Assembly: GCA_002338255.1 (NCBI GenBank) | Contig: DDHX01000062.1 | Span: 106,300 to 116,797 of the forward strand | Source: Ruminococcaceae bacterium UBA1865 | Lineage (GTDB): Bacteria; Bacillota; Clostridia; Oscillospirales; Acutalibacteraceae | Direction: 5' to 3' | DNA length: 10,498 bases | Part shown: piece by piece, positions 1 through 5,987 of the stretch | How positions within the stretch are numbered: position 1 is the first letter of the stretch | Layout of the letters: each line of letters opens with the position of its first letter | Program-made: the position numbers and the translations under genes | The notes under the pieces: generated by a model | Seen by the model: the letters and a program-made list of their open reading frames with translations, nothing else | Databases searched by the model: none | What the model was told of the DNA's origin: nothing

Positions 1-1
1 T

Positions 2-664
2 GGCTTTGCCTATGTGGTGCCGTATAAGAATGTACCAACATTCACCATCGGGTATAAGGGTCTTATCCAACTGGCCCAGCGCACCGGTCAGTATAAATTT
101 ATTAATACTGATACTGTTTATGAAGGAGAACTTGCCGAGTCCGATAAACTAAGCGGTATGATTGACCTTTCCGGAGAGCGCACAAGTGACAAGGTGGTTG
201 GTTATTTTGCTTATTTCAAATTGTTGACGGACTTTGAAAAAATTCTATACATGACAAAAGAGGAAGTACAGGCCTGGGCTGAAAAATACAGTCCAAGTTA
301 CAACAGCAGTTATTCTCCGTGGAAAACGGAGTTCGATAAAATGGCACAGAAAACAGTTTTACGTCGGTTGATTGGTACATATGGCCCCATGTCACAGGAA
401 ATGCAGACAGCGCTGACAACTGACGACCACGGCACGACACCCCAGCAGGAAGCAAAGGAACGTGCTAATCAGAAACCTATTGATATAAGTTACACTGATG
501 TAGACCCCGAAACCGGCGAAGTAATAGAACCAGGTGCGGAAGAACCTGAATCAGATAACAATCCTGCCCCTGACGCGCCGCAGGAGCTTTCAGAAGAGAA
601 ACCGCGTCAAACTACATCAAAGGCCATAAAGAAGCCCACAAGCGGCTATAACCCTGCCTTTTAA
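2..664 (+). CDS. recT: RecT single-strand annealing protein (5' partial)
   Basis: Phage single-strand annealing recombinase. RecT proteins coat ssDNA and pair complementary strands, usually with a partner exonuclease encoded just upstream, which here would lie outside the window. The reading frame is open from base 2, reading GFAYVVPYKN, so the true start is to the left; the GTG at 14 is an internal codon. The signature is the stretch YVVPYKNVPTFTIGYKGLIQ, followed by QRTGQY and the conserved segment KMAQKTVLRRLI around bases 340-375. The last 70 or so residues are acidic and proline-rich (DPETGEVIEP, EEPESDNNPAPD) and probably disordered, as is common in RecT C-termini. The next gene begins 3 nt after the TAA with no clear RBS, so translation is probably coupled. 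Confidence 0.93.
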   Translation, partial: GFAYVVPYKNVPTFTIGYKGLIQLAQRTGQYKFINTDTVYEGELAESDKLSGMIDLSGERTSDKVVGYFAYFKLLTDFEKILYMTKEEVQAWAEKYSPSYNSSYSPWKTEFDKMAQKTVLRRLIGTYGPMSQEMQTALTTDDHGTTPQQEAKERANQKPIDISYTDVDPETGEVIEPGAEEPESDNNPAPDAPQELSEEKPRQTTSKAIKKPTSGYNPAF

Positions 665-667
665 AGT

Positions 668-1378
668 ATGATTGATGTAAAATGCCTTGCCTCCGGAAGC
701 GCCGGCAACTCATATGCCATTGACGATGGTGAGAGTGTGCTGCTCCTGGAGGCGGGCATTCCCGCTAAAAAGATAATGACTGGATATTTAGATATGATTT
801 CCCGCATTGCCGGTTGCCTGATCACCCATGAGCACGGGGATCACGCCAAAGGTGCTGCAGATCTTGCGGCCAAAGGCATTGACCTATATGCGACCGCCGG
901 CACGTTTGAGGGGATAGAAGGTATAGACCGTCCATATCGCAAGCACGTTGTCCGCGTTGGTGAGCAGCTTCGATTGTCAAGTTGGACAGTGCTGCCGTTT
1001 GAATCAGAGCACGATTGTAATGAGCCGTGCGGGTACTTGATTTATTCCCACGTTACTCAGGAGAAGCTGCTGTTTGCGACGGATACATTCTACATACCGA
1101 ACACCTTTAAGGCTTTGAACTATATCATGGTGGAATGCAATTACAGTCTTCCTATTCTCAATGAAAGCATCCGCTCCGGCCTGATTCCGGAACAGCTGAA
1201 GGGCAGATTATTACGCAGTCATTTCAGTCTCGAGCACGTAAAAGAGTTTTTGGCTGCCAACGATATGAACACAGTGCGGCATATTTATTTGATTCATTTA
1301 TCCGGCAACAACAGCAACCCGGATCAGTTTAAGAGCGAGATCCAGCGCGTGGCCGGCAAACCGGTCACAGTATTTTAA
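668..1378 (+). CDS. MBL-fold metallohydrolase, phage YycJ-like type
   Basis: A 236-residue metallo-beta-lactamase-fold protein of the compact type often found beside recT in Bacillota phages. The opening MIDVKCLASGSAGNSY resembles the N-terminus of YycJ/WalJ-type proteins. Metal ligands are visible in order: the HxHxDH motif at residues 54-59 (THEHGDH), H115, D139 (FATDT) and H210 (IHLSGNNS), so the dinuclear metal site looks complete. VECNY at 156-160 matches the conserved acid-Asn-Tyr segment before the last motif. Such proteins are hydrolases, often nucleases, but the substrate of the phage form is not established. Its position between recT and the replication genes suggests a nucleic-acid role (inference). 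The start is the first ATG after recT, and no strong Shine-Dalgarno precedes it. Confidence 0.88.
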   Translation: MIDVKCLASGSAGNSYAIDDGESVLLLEAGIPAKKIMTGYLDMISRIAGCLITHEHGDHAKGAADLAAKGIDLYATAGTFEGIEGIDRPYRKHVVRVGEQLRLSSWTVLPFESEHDCNEPCGYLIYSHVTQEKLLFATDTFYIPNTFKALNYIMVECNYSLPILNESIRSGLIPEQLKGRLLRSHFSLEHVKEFLAANDMNTVRHIYLIHLSGNNSNPDQFKSEIQRVAGKPVTVF

Positions 1379-1394
1379 GGATGGTGCAGACGGC

Positions 1395-2234
1395 ATGCGT
1401 ACATGGATTCAGGTAGACAGCGGAATCAAGGAACATGATAAGATTTATAATTTAGCGGACAAATTACATATTCCGAATGCATATGCAGTAGGCTTGATGA
1501 CGTGTCTCTGGGCGTGGGTTTCCACGACTTGCCCCGATGATGGGGACGTTACAAATTTTCCGCCCAGGGCTATAGCTGTTGCCGCAGGCTGGGAGAAGAA
1601 AAGCCAAAATGACATTCAGAAATTTTATGATGCACTTTCTTCCTCTCAATTATTGGAAAAAACCGATGAAGGAAGAATTTTAATCAGAAATTGGCATGAG
1701 CGTGAAAATTTTCTAATTGATTACGTAGAAAAGCAAAAAGAGAATAACCGTCGAAGAGTGCAAAAATGCAGGGAACAAAAAAAGCAACAAAAAAATGTTA
1801 CTGATGCAAATTCTGTAACACCATGTAACGTTACAGAAACGTCATGTAATGACTTTACCGTAACCAAACCCCCACCAGACCATAACCAGACCATAAGTAA
1901 GCTTAGTGATAATAATAACCCCGTACCTTCCACGGAAGAAAATGCGACGGAAAGTGAAATGCGGGATTTGGCTATTGTCGGAGAAGCTTTTCAGAACGGC
2001 GTTAAAGACGTTGTTTCTTCACATGACAGTGAAAGCCTGCAGGTTTTAATAAAAAAATACTCAGTGTCCCGAGTACTGGCGGCTATCGACGAGGCCAAGA
2101 AGTGCAAAGGCCATTCATCGGCATACGTGAAACGGGTACTTGAGGGATGGGAACGGGACGGAAAGAGCCCGTCGGGGCAATCATCCGGCCCCAATCTGAT
2201 GGATCCTGAGCGATATAAAAATTTTGGGAAGTGA
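1395..2234 (+). CDS. DnaD-like phage replisome organiser
   Basis: Putative replication initiator of 279 residues. The N-terminal 110 or so residues (MRTWIQVDSGIKEHDKIYNL... PPRAIAVAAGW) have the winged-helix look of phage replisome organiser N-domains. Residues 113-135 are strongly basic and charged (EKQKENNRRRVQKCREQKKQ). A low-complexity Thr/Asn/Pro linker follows (about 136-185). The C-terminal segment ends with YVKRVLEGWERDGK, resembling the YIxxIL-W ending of DnaD/DnaB_2 domains. By analogy it would bind the phage origin and recruit the loader encoded directly downstream, whose start is within a few bases of this gene's TGA. The linker coding region carries a cluster of GTAAC/GTTAC motifs that may be the origin (listed separately). 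The only upstream SD-like sequence, AAGGATGG at 1377-1384, is rather distant. Confidence 0.82.
   Translation: MRTWIQVDSGIKEHDKIYNLADKLHIPNAYAVGLMTCLWAWVSTTCPDDGDVTNFPPRAIAVAAGWEKKSQNDIQKFYDALSSSQLLEKTDEGRILIRNWHERENFLIDYVEKQKENNRRRVQKCREQKKQQKNVTDANSVTPCNVTETSCNDFTVTKPPPDHNQTISKLSDNNNPVPSTEENATESEMRDLAIVGEAFQNGVKDVVSSHDSESLQVLIKKYSVSRVLAAIDEAKKCKGHSSAYVKRVLEGWERDGKSPSGQSSGPNLMDPERYKNFGK
1797..1864. repeat. GTWAC iteron-like cluster, candidate phage origin
   Basis: Short repeated motifs sit inside the replisome organiser gene: GTTAC 1797-1801, GTAAC 1815-1819, GTAAC 1825-1829, GTTAC 1830-1834, GTAAT 1846-1850 and GTAAC 1860-1864. The middle pair forms the perfect palindrome GTAACGTTAC (1825-1834). 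CATGTAAC (1822-1829) and CATGTAAT (1843-1850) share a longer core. The surrounding sequence is A-rich (1776-1796), which would ease unwinding. Phages such as lambda place their origin within the initiator gene, so an origin here is plausible. Part of the pattern reflects repeated Val-Thr codons in the linker, so chance and protein-level repetition cannot be excluded. Confidence 0.4.
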
Positions 2235-2238
2235 GAAT

Positions 2239-3015
2239 GTGATTGACCAAAAAATGCTTCAGCGTAAAAACGTGTTCGATACTGGTGAAATTTGCCCGAA
2301 GTGTGGGGAGCATATTTTAGCGGTGAAGATTAACCTTGGCGGTAATGCGACTATGTTCAAGAAGCCCTGTTCCTGTCGCAATGCGGAAGTTTTGGCCGAA
2401 GATGCGGCCAAAGCAGCAGCTAAAGCGGAAGAAAACCGCAAAAAGCGGTATGCATGGGCGGATATTCCGGAATTGTTTACCGATGCAACGCTGAAGGGGT
2501 ACAAGCGCCTGCAGGGGACAGAGGGTGCATTTACGGTTGTGAAGGATTACCTGCTGAACCGTGAAAACAACTTGCGTTCCGGCAATGGTATGATCCTGAT
2601 GGGCGCCGTTGGATGCGGCAAGACGCACCTTGGTTGCGCAGTCCTAAACTGTGCGCTTGAAGACGGGTACCGGGCGGCGTACTGGAATGTGCCGCGACAA
2701 CTTGAAATGTTGATGCCCGGGGGAGCCGACGAAGTCGACCAAAGCCGGATTTTGGAAAAGGCTCTGTTGGCGCAGGTGTTGCTCATGGATGACCTGGGCG
2801 CGGAAAAGTCCAGCGAATGGACTCGCAAAGAGCTGATGATTATTCTTGATGAGCGGTACCGGGCGAATAAGCCAACGATCATCACCAGCAACCTGATGCT
2901 CACCGATGAAGAGCTGCGCAAGACCTGCGGCGACCGTGCATACAGCCGGTTGTGCTCCGACCATTATCAGGCGGTGGCACTGACAGCTGAAGATTATAGG
3001 AGGAAGGCAAAATGA
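2239..3015 (+). CDS. DnaC/DnaI-like helicase loader ATPase
   Basis: AAA+ ATPase that would load the replicative helicase at the phage origin. From the GTG at 2239 it is 258 residues. An N-terminal zinc-binding region has C19/C22 (CPKC) and C44/C46 (CSC), as in DnaI-type loaders. An Ala/Lys-rich helix (55-70) leads into the ATPase domain. Walker A is GAVGCGKTH (122-130), Walker B is LLMDD (181-185), the sensor region is PTIITSN (212-218), and GDRAYSRL (231-238) supplies candidate arginine-finger residues. GTG 2239 is preferred because a purine-rich GGGAAGTGAG precedes it; an in-frame TTG at 2224 would overlap the organiser and has no RBS. Its TGA overlaps the ATG of rusA, implying translational coupling. 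Confidence 0.9.
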   Translation: MIDQKMLQRKNVFDTGEICPKCGEHILAVKINLGGNATMFKKPCSCRNAEVLAEDAAKAAAKAEENRKKRYAWADIPELFTDATLKGYKRLQGTEGAFTVVKDYLLNRENNLRSGNGMILMGAVGCGKTHLGCAVLNCALEDGYRAAYWNVPRQLEMLMPGGADEVDQSRILEKALLAQVLLMDDLGAEKSSEWTRKELMIILDERYRANKPTIITSNLMLTDEELRKTCGDRAYSRLCSDHYQAVALTAEDYRRKAK

Positions 3016-3437
3016 AATCAATTAACTTTATCATCCCCGGTTCGCCGGTCGGGAAGGCACGGCCAAAGGTGGTTCGGCTGAAAAACGGATTCAGCCATAC
3101 ATACACCCCAGACAAGACAGTCTCTTATGAGGAGCTGACGCGCCAGCGATATTTGTCAGCAACGAATAACTTCCGATTTGAAGACGGTGCTCAGCTTTGC
3201 ATCTAGATTACCGCGTGTTTTCCGGTACCAGCCAGCAAAAGCAAACGGGTAAAGGCGGATATGCTTAACAGAATCATTAAGCCGGCCAAGAAACCGGATT
3301 GCGACAATATCATGAAGATTATCTGTGATGCGCTTAACGGCTTTGCCTACAAGGATGATGCGCAGATTGTCCTGGCACAGATCGGCAAGGAGTACGCCGA
3401 GGACGGCCGCACAGTCGTTAAAATTTGGGAGGTATAA
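3012..3437 (+). pseudogene. rusA: RusA-type Holliday junction resolvase, interrupted by in-frame TAG
   Basis: RusA enzymes cut Holliday junctions and branched phage DNA. Translation starts at ATG 3012, coupled to the loader gene (ATGA overlap). The opening MKSINFIIPGSPVGKARPKV is typical of the family. After 64 residues the frame meets TAG at 3204-3206, then stays open in the same frame to TAA at 3435-3437 (141 codons plus stop, counting the amber). The downstream part carries the catalytic region: KPDCDN with two aspartates, then DALNGFAYKDDAQIV. Removing the TAG restores a full-length protein with no frameshift, so this is one nonsense substitution. The N-terminal fragment alone lacks the active site. 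A restart at ATG 3261 would keep the catalytic motifs but lose the N-terminal half. An intact product would need amber suppression. Confidence 0.88.
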
Positions 3438-3461
3438 AAAAGGGTCGCTTACTGCGACCCT
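3435..3461 (-). terminator. Rho-independent terminator of the minus-strand peptide gene
   Basis: An 8-bp perfect stem, AGGGTCGC (3441-3448) with GCGACCCT (3454-3461), has a 5-nt loop. Read on the minus strand it is followed at once by six T residues (A run at 3435-3440). It starts 6 nt after the stop codon of the minus-strand gene. On the plus strand no T tract follows the hairpin, so it should act only in the minus direction and not cut the main phage transcript. Confidence 0.85.
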
Positions 3462-3467
3462 GAAAGA

Positions 3468-3632
3468 TTAATGGCGCCTACGCCTTTTACGAGTAATTAC
3501 TCCCCATAGCACACCCAGAATTGCGATCCCAATCAGATACCACCCACCGCTTTTTAAAAACAAGACTAATCCTGTAAGCATGCCATTGATTAGACTCTTA
3601 GAAAAAATATCTCCGAACTGTTCTGGCGACAT
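3468..3632 (-). CDS. 54-residue membrane peptide on the opposite strand
   Basis: A small gene reading against all its neighbours. The product begins MSPEQFGDIFSKSLINGM. It has a moderately hydrophobic stretch (about 14-26, LINGMLTGLVLFL), a KSGG turn, a clear transmembrane segment (about 31-47, WYLIGIAILGVLWGVIT) and a strongly basic C-terminus (RKRRRRH), which predicts a cytoplasmic C-terminus. The start is well fixed: GGAGGTG (3637-3643 read on the minus strand) lies 4 nt before the ATG. It has its own promoter and terminator, so it should be expressed independently of the lytic operon, as lysogenic accessory genes are. The family is not recognised. A small inner-membrane toxin-like, holin-like or superinfection-exclusion peptide are all possible; none is shown by sequence. 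Confidence 0.78.
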   Translation of the reverse strand: MSPEQFGDIFSKSLINGMLTGLVLFLKSGGWYLIGIAILGVLWGVITRKRRRRH

Positions 3633-3689
3633 AATGCACCTCCATAATTACTATATAGACAAAAGATATCATTAAATTTGCATTATGTC
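3628..3689. repeat. 11-bp perfect inverted repeat spanning promoter to start codon
   Basis: GACATAATGCA at 3628-3638 is matched by its exact reverse complement TGCATTATGTC at 3679-3689. One arm overlaps the -35 and first spacer bases of the minus-strand promoter; the other overlaps the start codon and the end of the RBS of the same gene. Arm centres are 51 bp apart, close to five helical turns. A pair of operator half-sites with DNA looping is one reading. Coincidence is the alternative. Confidence 0.5.
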
Positions 3690-3691
3690 AA
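3663..3691 (-). promoter_or_regulatory. Sigma-A promoter of the minus-strand peptide gene
   Basis: Read on the minus strand: TTGACA (3691-3686), a perfect -35, an exact 17-bp spacer, then TATCTT (3668-3663) as -10 (4 of 6 matches). Transcription would begin near 3656, about 24 nt before the ATG, leaving a short leader that holds the GGAGGTG site. The -35 overlaps one arm of an 11-bp inverted repeat whose other arm covers the start codon. Confidence 0.75.
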
Positions 3692-3748
3692 AATAAAAGA
3701 AGCACAAGCCCGCGTAGTTTACGAATACTTTAGATTGAGGTGGTATAT

Positions 3749-4246
3749 TTGACAGCTGAAGAAGTTAAGGAATTACTTAAAATTTACAACGATATACCAC
3801 AGATGATTGCGGAGGAATTTGCCACCATCCGCAACTGTGAAAATGAAAAAAATAAGATTACGTTGCCGTCCGTCAACCTCTCTGGGCTGCCGGGCGGCAA
3901 AGGTGTGCCTGGGGATAGAACGGCAAACACGGCTTTGACTGATCAGGCACGGTATTATGAAGAGGAAATTAATAATTGCTACCGACGCATTGCAGAGCTG
4001 CGGGAACAAAAAAACTGGCTAAGTGTTGCACTCAACCAGTTGGATCAGACTGACCGCTATATACTGGAACTGGCTTTTATGGGTGATCCAAAGAAACGCC
4101 GGCGGGCATATCGTCGGCCTCCGTGGAAAGAAATTGCCGATAAGGTGGATTATTCTGAGAGTCAAACTCGGGCGCGCGCTACTGCAGCGATGTTTCTATT
4201 ATCTGATTTATCTTCACAGCAAGTTTTATATGGGATGGTACGATGA
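3749..4246 (+). CDS. ArpU/RinA-like (DUF1492-type) late transcription regulator
   Basis: A 165-residue protein with the layout of phage late-gene regulators of the ArpU/RinA/DUF1492 group: an N-terminal helix (MTAEEVKELLKIYNDIPQMI), a Gly/Pro linker with LSGLPGGKG, a central Glu-rich helix pair (YYEEEINNCYRRIAELREQ), and a C-terminal sigma-region-4-like helix-turn-helix (LDQTDRYILELAFM then PWKEIADKVDYSESQTRARA). In prophages these genes sit just before the terminase genes and activate late transcription. Here a three-gene cassette separates it from them. TTG 3749 is chosen because GAGGTGG (3737-3743) lies 5 nt upstream; GTG 3740 is in frame but overlaps that SD. A phased repeat array at 7019-7058 is a candidate target. 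Confidence 0.8.
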   Translation: MTAEEVKELLKIYNDIPQMIAEEFATIRNCENEKNKITLPSVNLSGLPGGKGVPGDRTANTALTDQARYYEEEINNCYRRIAELREQKNWLSVALNQLDQTDRYILELAFMGDPKKRRRAYRRPPWKEIADKVDYSESQTRARATAAMFLLSDLSSQQVLYGMVR

Positions 4247-4376
4247 GTCTTTTACTAATTTAGAATCTATTAGTTGGATCATCTTAAAAATTATTTTGTA
4301 GAATATACTTTTTTAATGGTAAAATATGGTGTATACTCCTTATATAGAATAACAAAAACATAGGAGGGATTTTATT
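4247..4376 (+). promoter_or_regulatory. AT-rich intergenic region with probable cassette promoter
   Basis: This 130-bp gap separates the ArpU-like gene from the three-gene cassette and marks a sharp drop in G+C. It should hold the cassette promoter, but no single one stands out. Candidates are TAAAAT (4320-4325) with TTGTAG 18 bp upstream (4296-4301), and TATACT (4332-4337) with only a T-rich -35 region. Imperfect dyad symmetry with arms ACTAAT (4254-4259) and ATTAGT (4269-4274) could be an operator. AGGAGGG (4362-4368) is a strong RBS for the next gene. No terminator for the ArpU-like gene is seen. Confidence 0.4.
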
Positions 4377-5312
4377 ATGGAAGAGAAAACCATGTATTAT
4401 GCAAACTTTAATATCACTTTTGGTGAAAAAGATGAACCGATGTTATCTCATTTTGAAGATGTGATTTACCCTGCATTTAATGATGGATTAGTGCGTGGGA
4501 GCAAAGAAGACAGTCCTGTTTATTCTTTTAATGATGTTAAAATTAAAGAGTATGAGCCTGAAAAGTATATTCTTATTGGAAATTATATTAAGGATACACA
4601 ATTTAAAATTCATACAACTATACTAAATGGAGAATTGACATCAACTCCATCAGAACTACCCACGGCTCCTTACTCAAGATTTATTGTTTTCCTAAATAAT
4701 CATCGGATGATTTTAGTTAAAAATGAGCCATTAAGTCCTGACCTAAAAAGCTTTCAAAGAACTGTTAGGAGTATATTATCTGAATATACTCATAAAACTA
4801 ATAGAGAATCAAATCAAAAGAATAGACTGCCTAACGCTATTGTTAACATTGTTGATATGAAATTACCTGGAGATATAGAACAAGCTTTAAGTGAAATTAG
4901 CAAAATAAGGAGAGTTCAATTAAAATTTTTCCCACTTAATGGGGATTCAGATTCAACTCCCATTTCAAAGGTAATGAGAGAAAGAATGCAGGATCTACAA
5001 GCTAACACATCTAATATTGAATTTAATTCGCCAAAATCCAAACAAGGTGTTGCCGATTTGGTTGAAGAAACATCTGCGCTTGGACTGTCAACATTTACTG
5101 TTAATGGGACTGATAGACAAGGTCAGCCAATCACAATAAAAGAGGATACTTTTACTTCAAACCAGAAAGTAACATTTGGAAGGGATATTCTTGAAGAAGA
5201 TGATAATATTTTTATTACAATTGCAGTAAAAAATGATATAATAACAAGAGTAGGAAATGAAAGCCAAAGTATTTTTGATCAATTTAAAGAAAATATAAAG
5301 CGATTACTATGA
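4377..5312 (+). CDS. Unrecognised 311-residue protein, first gene of AT-rich cassette
   Basis: The family is not recognised. The product is soluble, with no signal peptide or membrane segment. The first 120 or so residues look beta-rich with alternating hydrophobics (MYYANFNITFGEKDEP, YILIGNYIKDTQFKIHTTIL, RFIVFLNNHRMILVKNEP). A helical stretch (about 124-140, LKSFQRTVRSILSEY) follows, then a mixed middle region (PNAIVNIVDMKLPGDIEQAL) and a C-terminal beta-type region (KEDTFTSNQKVTFGRDIL, IFITIAVKNDIITRV). No nuclease, ATPase or transferase motif is evident. The ATG at 4377 follows a strong AGGAGGG site. A 24-nt gap to the next gene's TTG start, and the ATGA overlap further on, suggest one operon. 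Base composition is far more AT-rich than the phage core, which indicates separate acquisition. Confidence 0.85.
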   Translation: MEEKTMYYANFNITFGEKDEPMLSHFEDVIYPAFNDGLVRGSKEDSPVYSFNDVKIKEYEPEKYILIGNYIKDTQFKIHTTILNGELTSTPSELPTAPYSRFIVFLNNHRMILVKNEPLSPDLKSFQRTVRSILSEYTHKTNRESNQKNRLPNAIVNIVDMKLPGDIEQALSEISKIRRVQLKFFPLNGDSDSTPISKVMRERMQDLQANTSNIEFNSPKSKQGVADLVEETSALGLSTFTVNGTDRQGQPITIKEDTFTSNQKVTFGRDILEEDDNIFITIAVKNDIITRVGNESQSIFDQFKENIKRLL

Positions 5313-5336
5313 TTTTTATAGATGGGGGTGGATAAA

Positions 5337-5987
5337 TTGAAGTCTGACAAATATTTCGCTACAGTAGAAAAATTAATACGCGCGGAATCTTCAGATGAAA
5401 TGATAAAAACCGCCATCAAAAAGCTTTTACCGAATAAAGATGATTATTTAACTAGTGTGTTCTCTTTTTTTCTTGCTTTGATTTTTGCATTGTTAATTGG
5501 TATGTCAAATGATACACGAGAAATAGCTTTAACCACTTCAGAAACTTTGTTGAATATTATCTTAGCTATATTTGGTTGTGTGTTTACTGTCTATTCAATC
5601 ATAATAGCTGTTTCAAGTGATCAGTTTATAAAGTTATTGTCTGGAATTGACGGCAAAAAAGACAGTGCTCTTGTAGAACAATTTTCTTATTTTGAATATG
5701 CTTTATTTATTTATTTTGTTGATTTAGTGAATACAAGTATATTTATACTTGTATTAAAGTGCATACCTGGCAATTTCATGCTCTTTCAAGACCGTAATTT
5801 GAACAATGTTACAGCAATACTTGGATTATTAGTGTTTTATGGATTTTCATTTAGATCATTATTTGAATTAAAAAGCACAATTCGTAATACTATCATATTG
5901 TTTAGACTCAGCATAGCAGAAAAGAATCTTAAGTTTATTGAGGAAGAACAAAAACAAAATGATGAAAAGAAAGAAGATAATAAATGA
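5337..5987 (+). CDS. Four-helix membrane protein, second gene of cassette
   Basis: A 216-residue integral membrane protein of no recognised family. The N-terminal 35 or so residues are polar and cytoplasmic-like (SDKYFATVEKLIRAESSDEM). Four hydrophobic segments follow: SVFSFFLALIFALLIGM, NIILAIFGCVFTVYSIIIAV, YALFIYFVDLVNTSIFILVL and TAILGLLVFYGFSFRSLF. The protein ends in a charged helix and tail (FIEEEQKQNDEKKEDNK). An even number of segments puts both ends on the same, probably cytoplasmic, side. TTG 5337 is preferred because GGGGGTGG (5324-5331) lies 5 nt before it; the ATG at 5322 has no SD and its G begins this run. The stop overlaps the start of the third gene (ATGA), so the two proteins are probably made together. 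In multi-gene defence systems, small multi-pass proteins often act as membrane-damaging effectors; that role here is inference. Confidence 0.83.
   Translation: MKSDKYFATVEKLIRAESSDEMIKTAIKKLLPNKDDYLTSVFSFFLALIFALLIGMSNDTREIALTTSETLLNIILAIFGCVFTVYSIIIAVSSDQFIKLLSGIDGKKDSALVEQFSYFEYALFIYFVDLVNTSIFILVLKCIPGNFMLFQDRNLNNVTAILGLLVFYGFSFRSLFELKSTIRNTIILFRLSIAEKNLKFIEEEQKQNDEKKEDNK

Noticed and set aside
2317..3115. Several minus-strand open frames opposite the loader and rusA genes
   Set aside because: They mirror strongly supported plus-strand genes, lack RBS sites, and give translations with no recognisable domains.
3204..3206. TAG as a reassigned sense codon (alternative genetic code phage)
   Set aside because: Only one gene has an internal TAG, and the cupin gene ends in TAG directly before a terminator, so a nonsense mutation is simpler.
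3441..3461. Hairpin as a plus-strand terminator after rusA
   Set aside because: No T tract follows it on the plus strand; the six-T run lies on the minus-strand side, next to the minus-strand gene.
4254..4274. Dyad with arms ACTAAT/ATTAGT as terminator of the ArpU-like gene
   Set aside because: The stem is only 6 bp, AT-rich and lacks a following T run; at most an operator-like symmetry.
4023..4301. A 92-codon plus-strand reading frame overlapping the end of the ArpU-like gene
   Set aside because: It overlaps a well-supported gene in another frame, has a Trp/Ile/Leu-rich translation with no domain logic, and no RBS.
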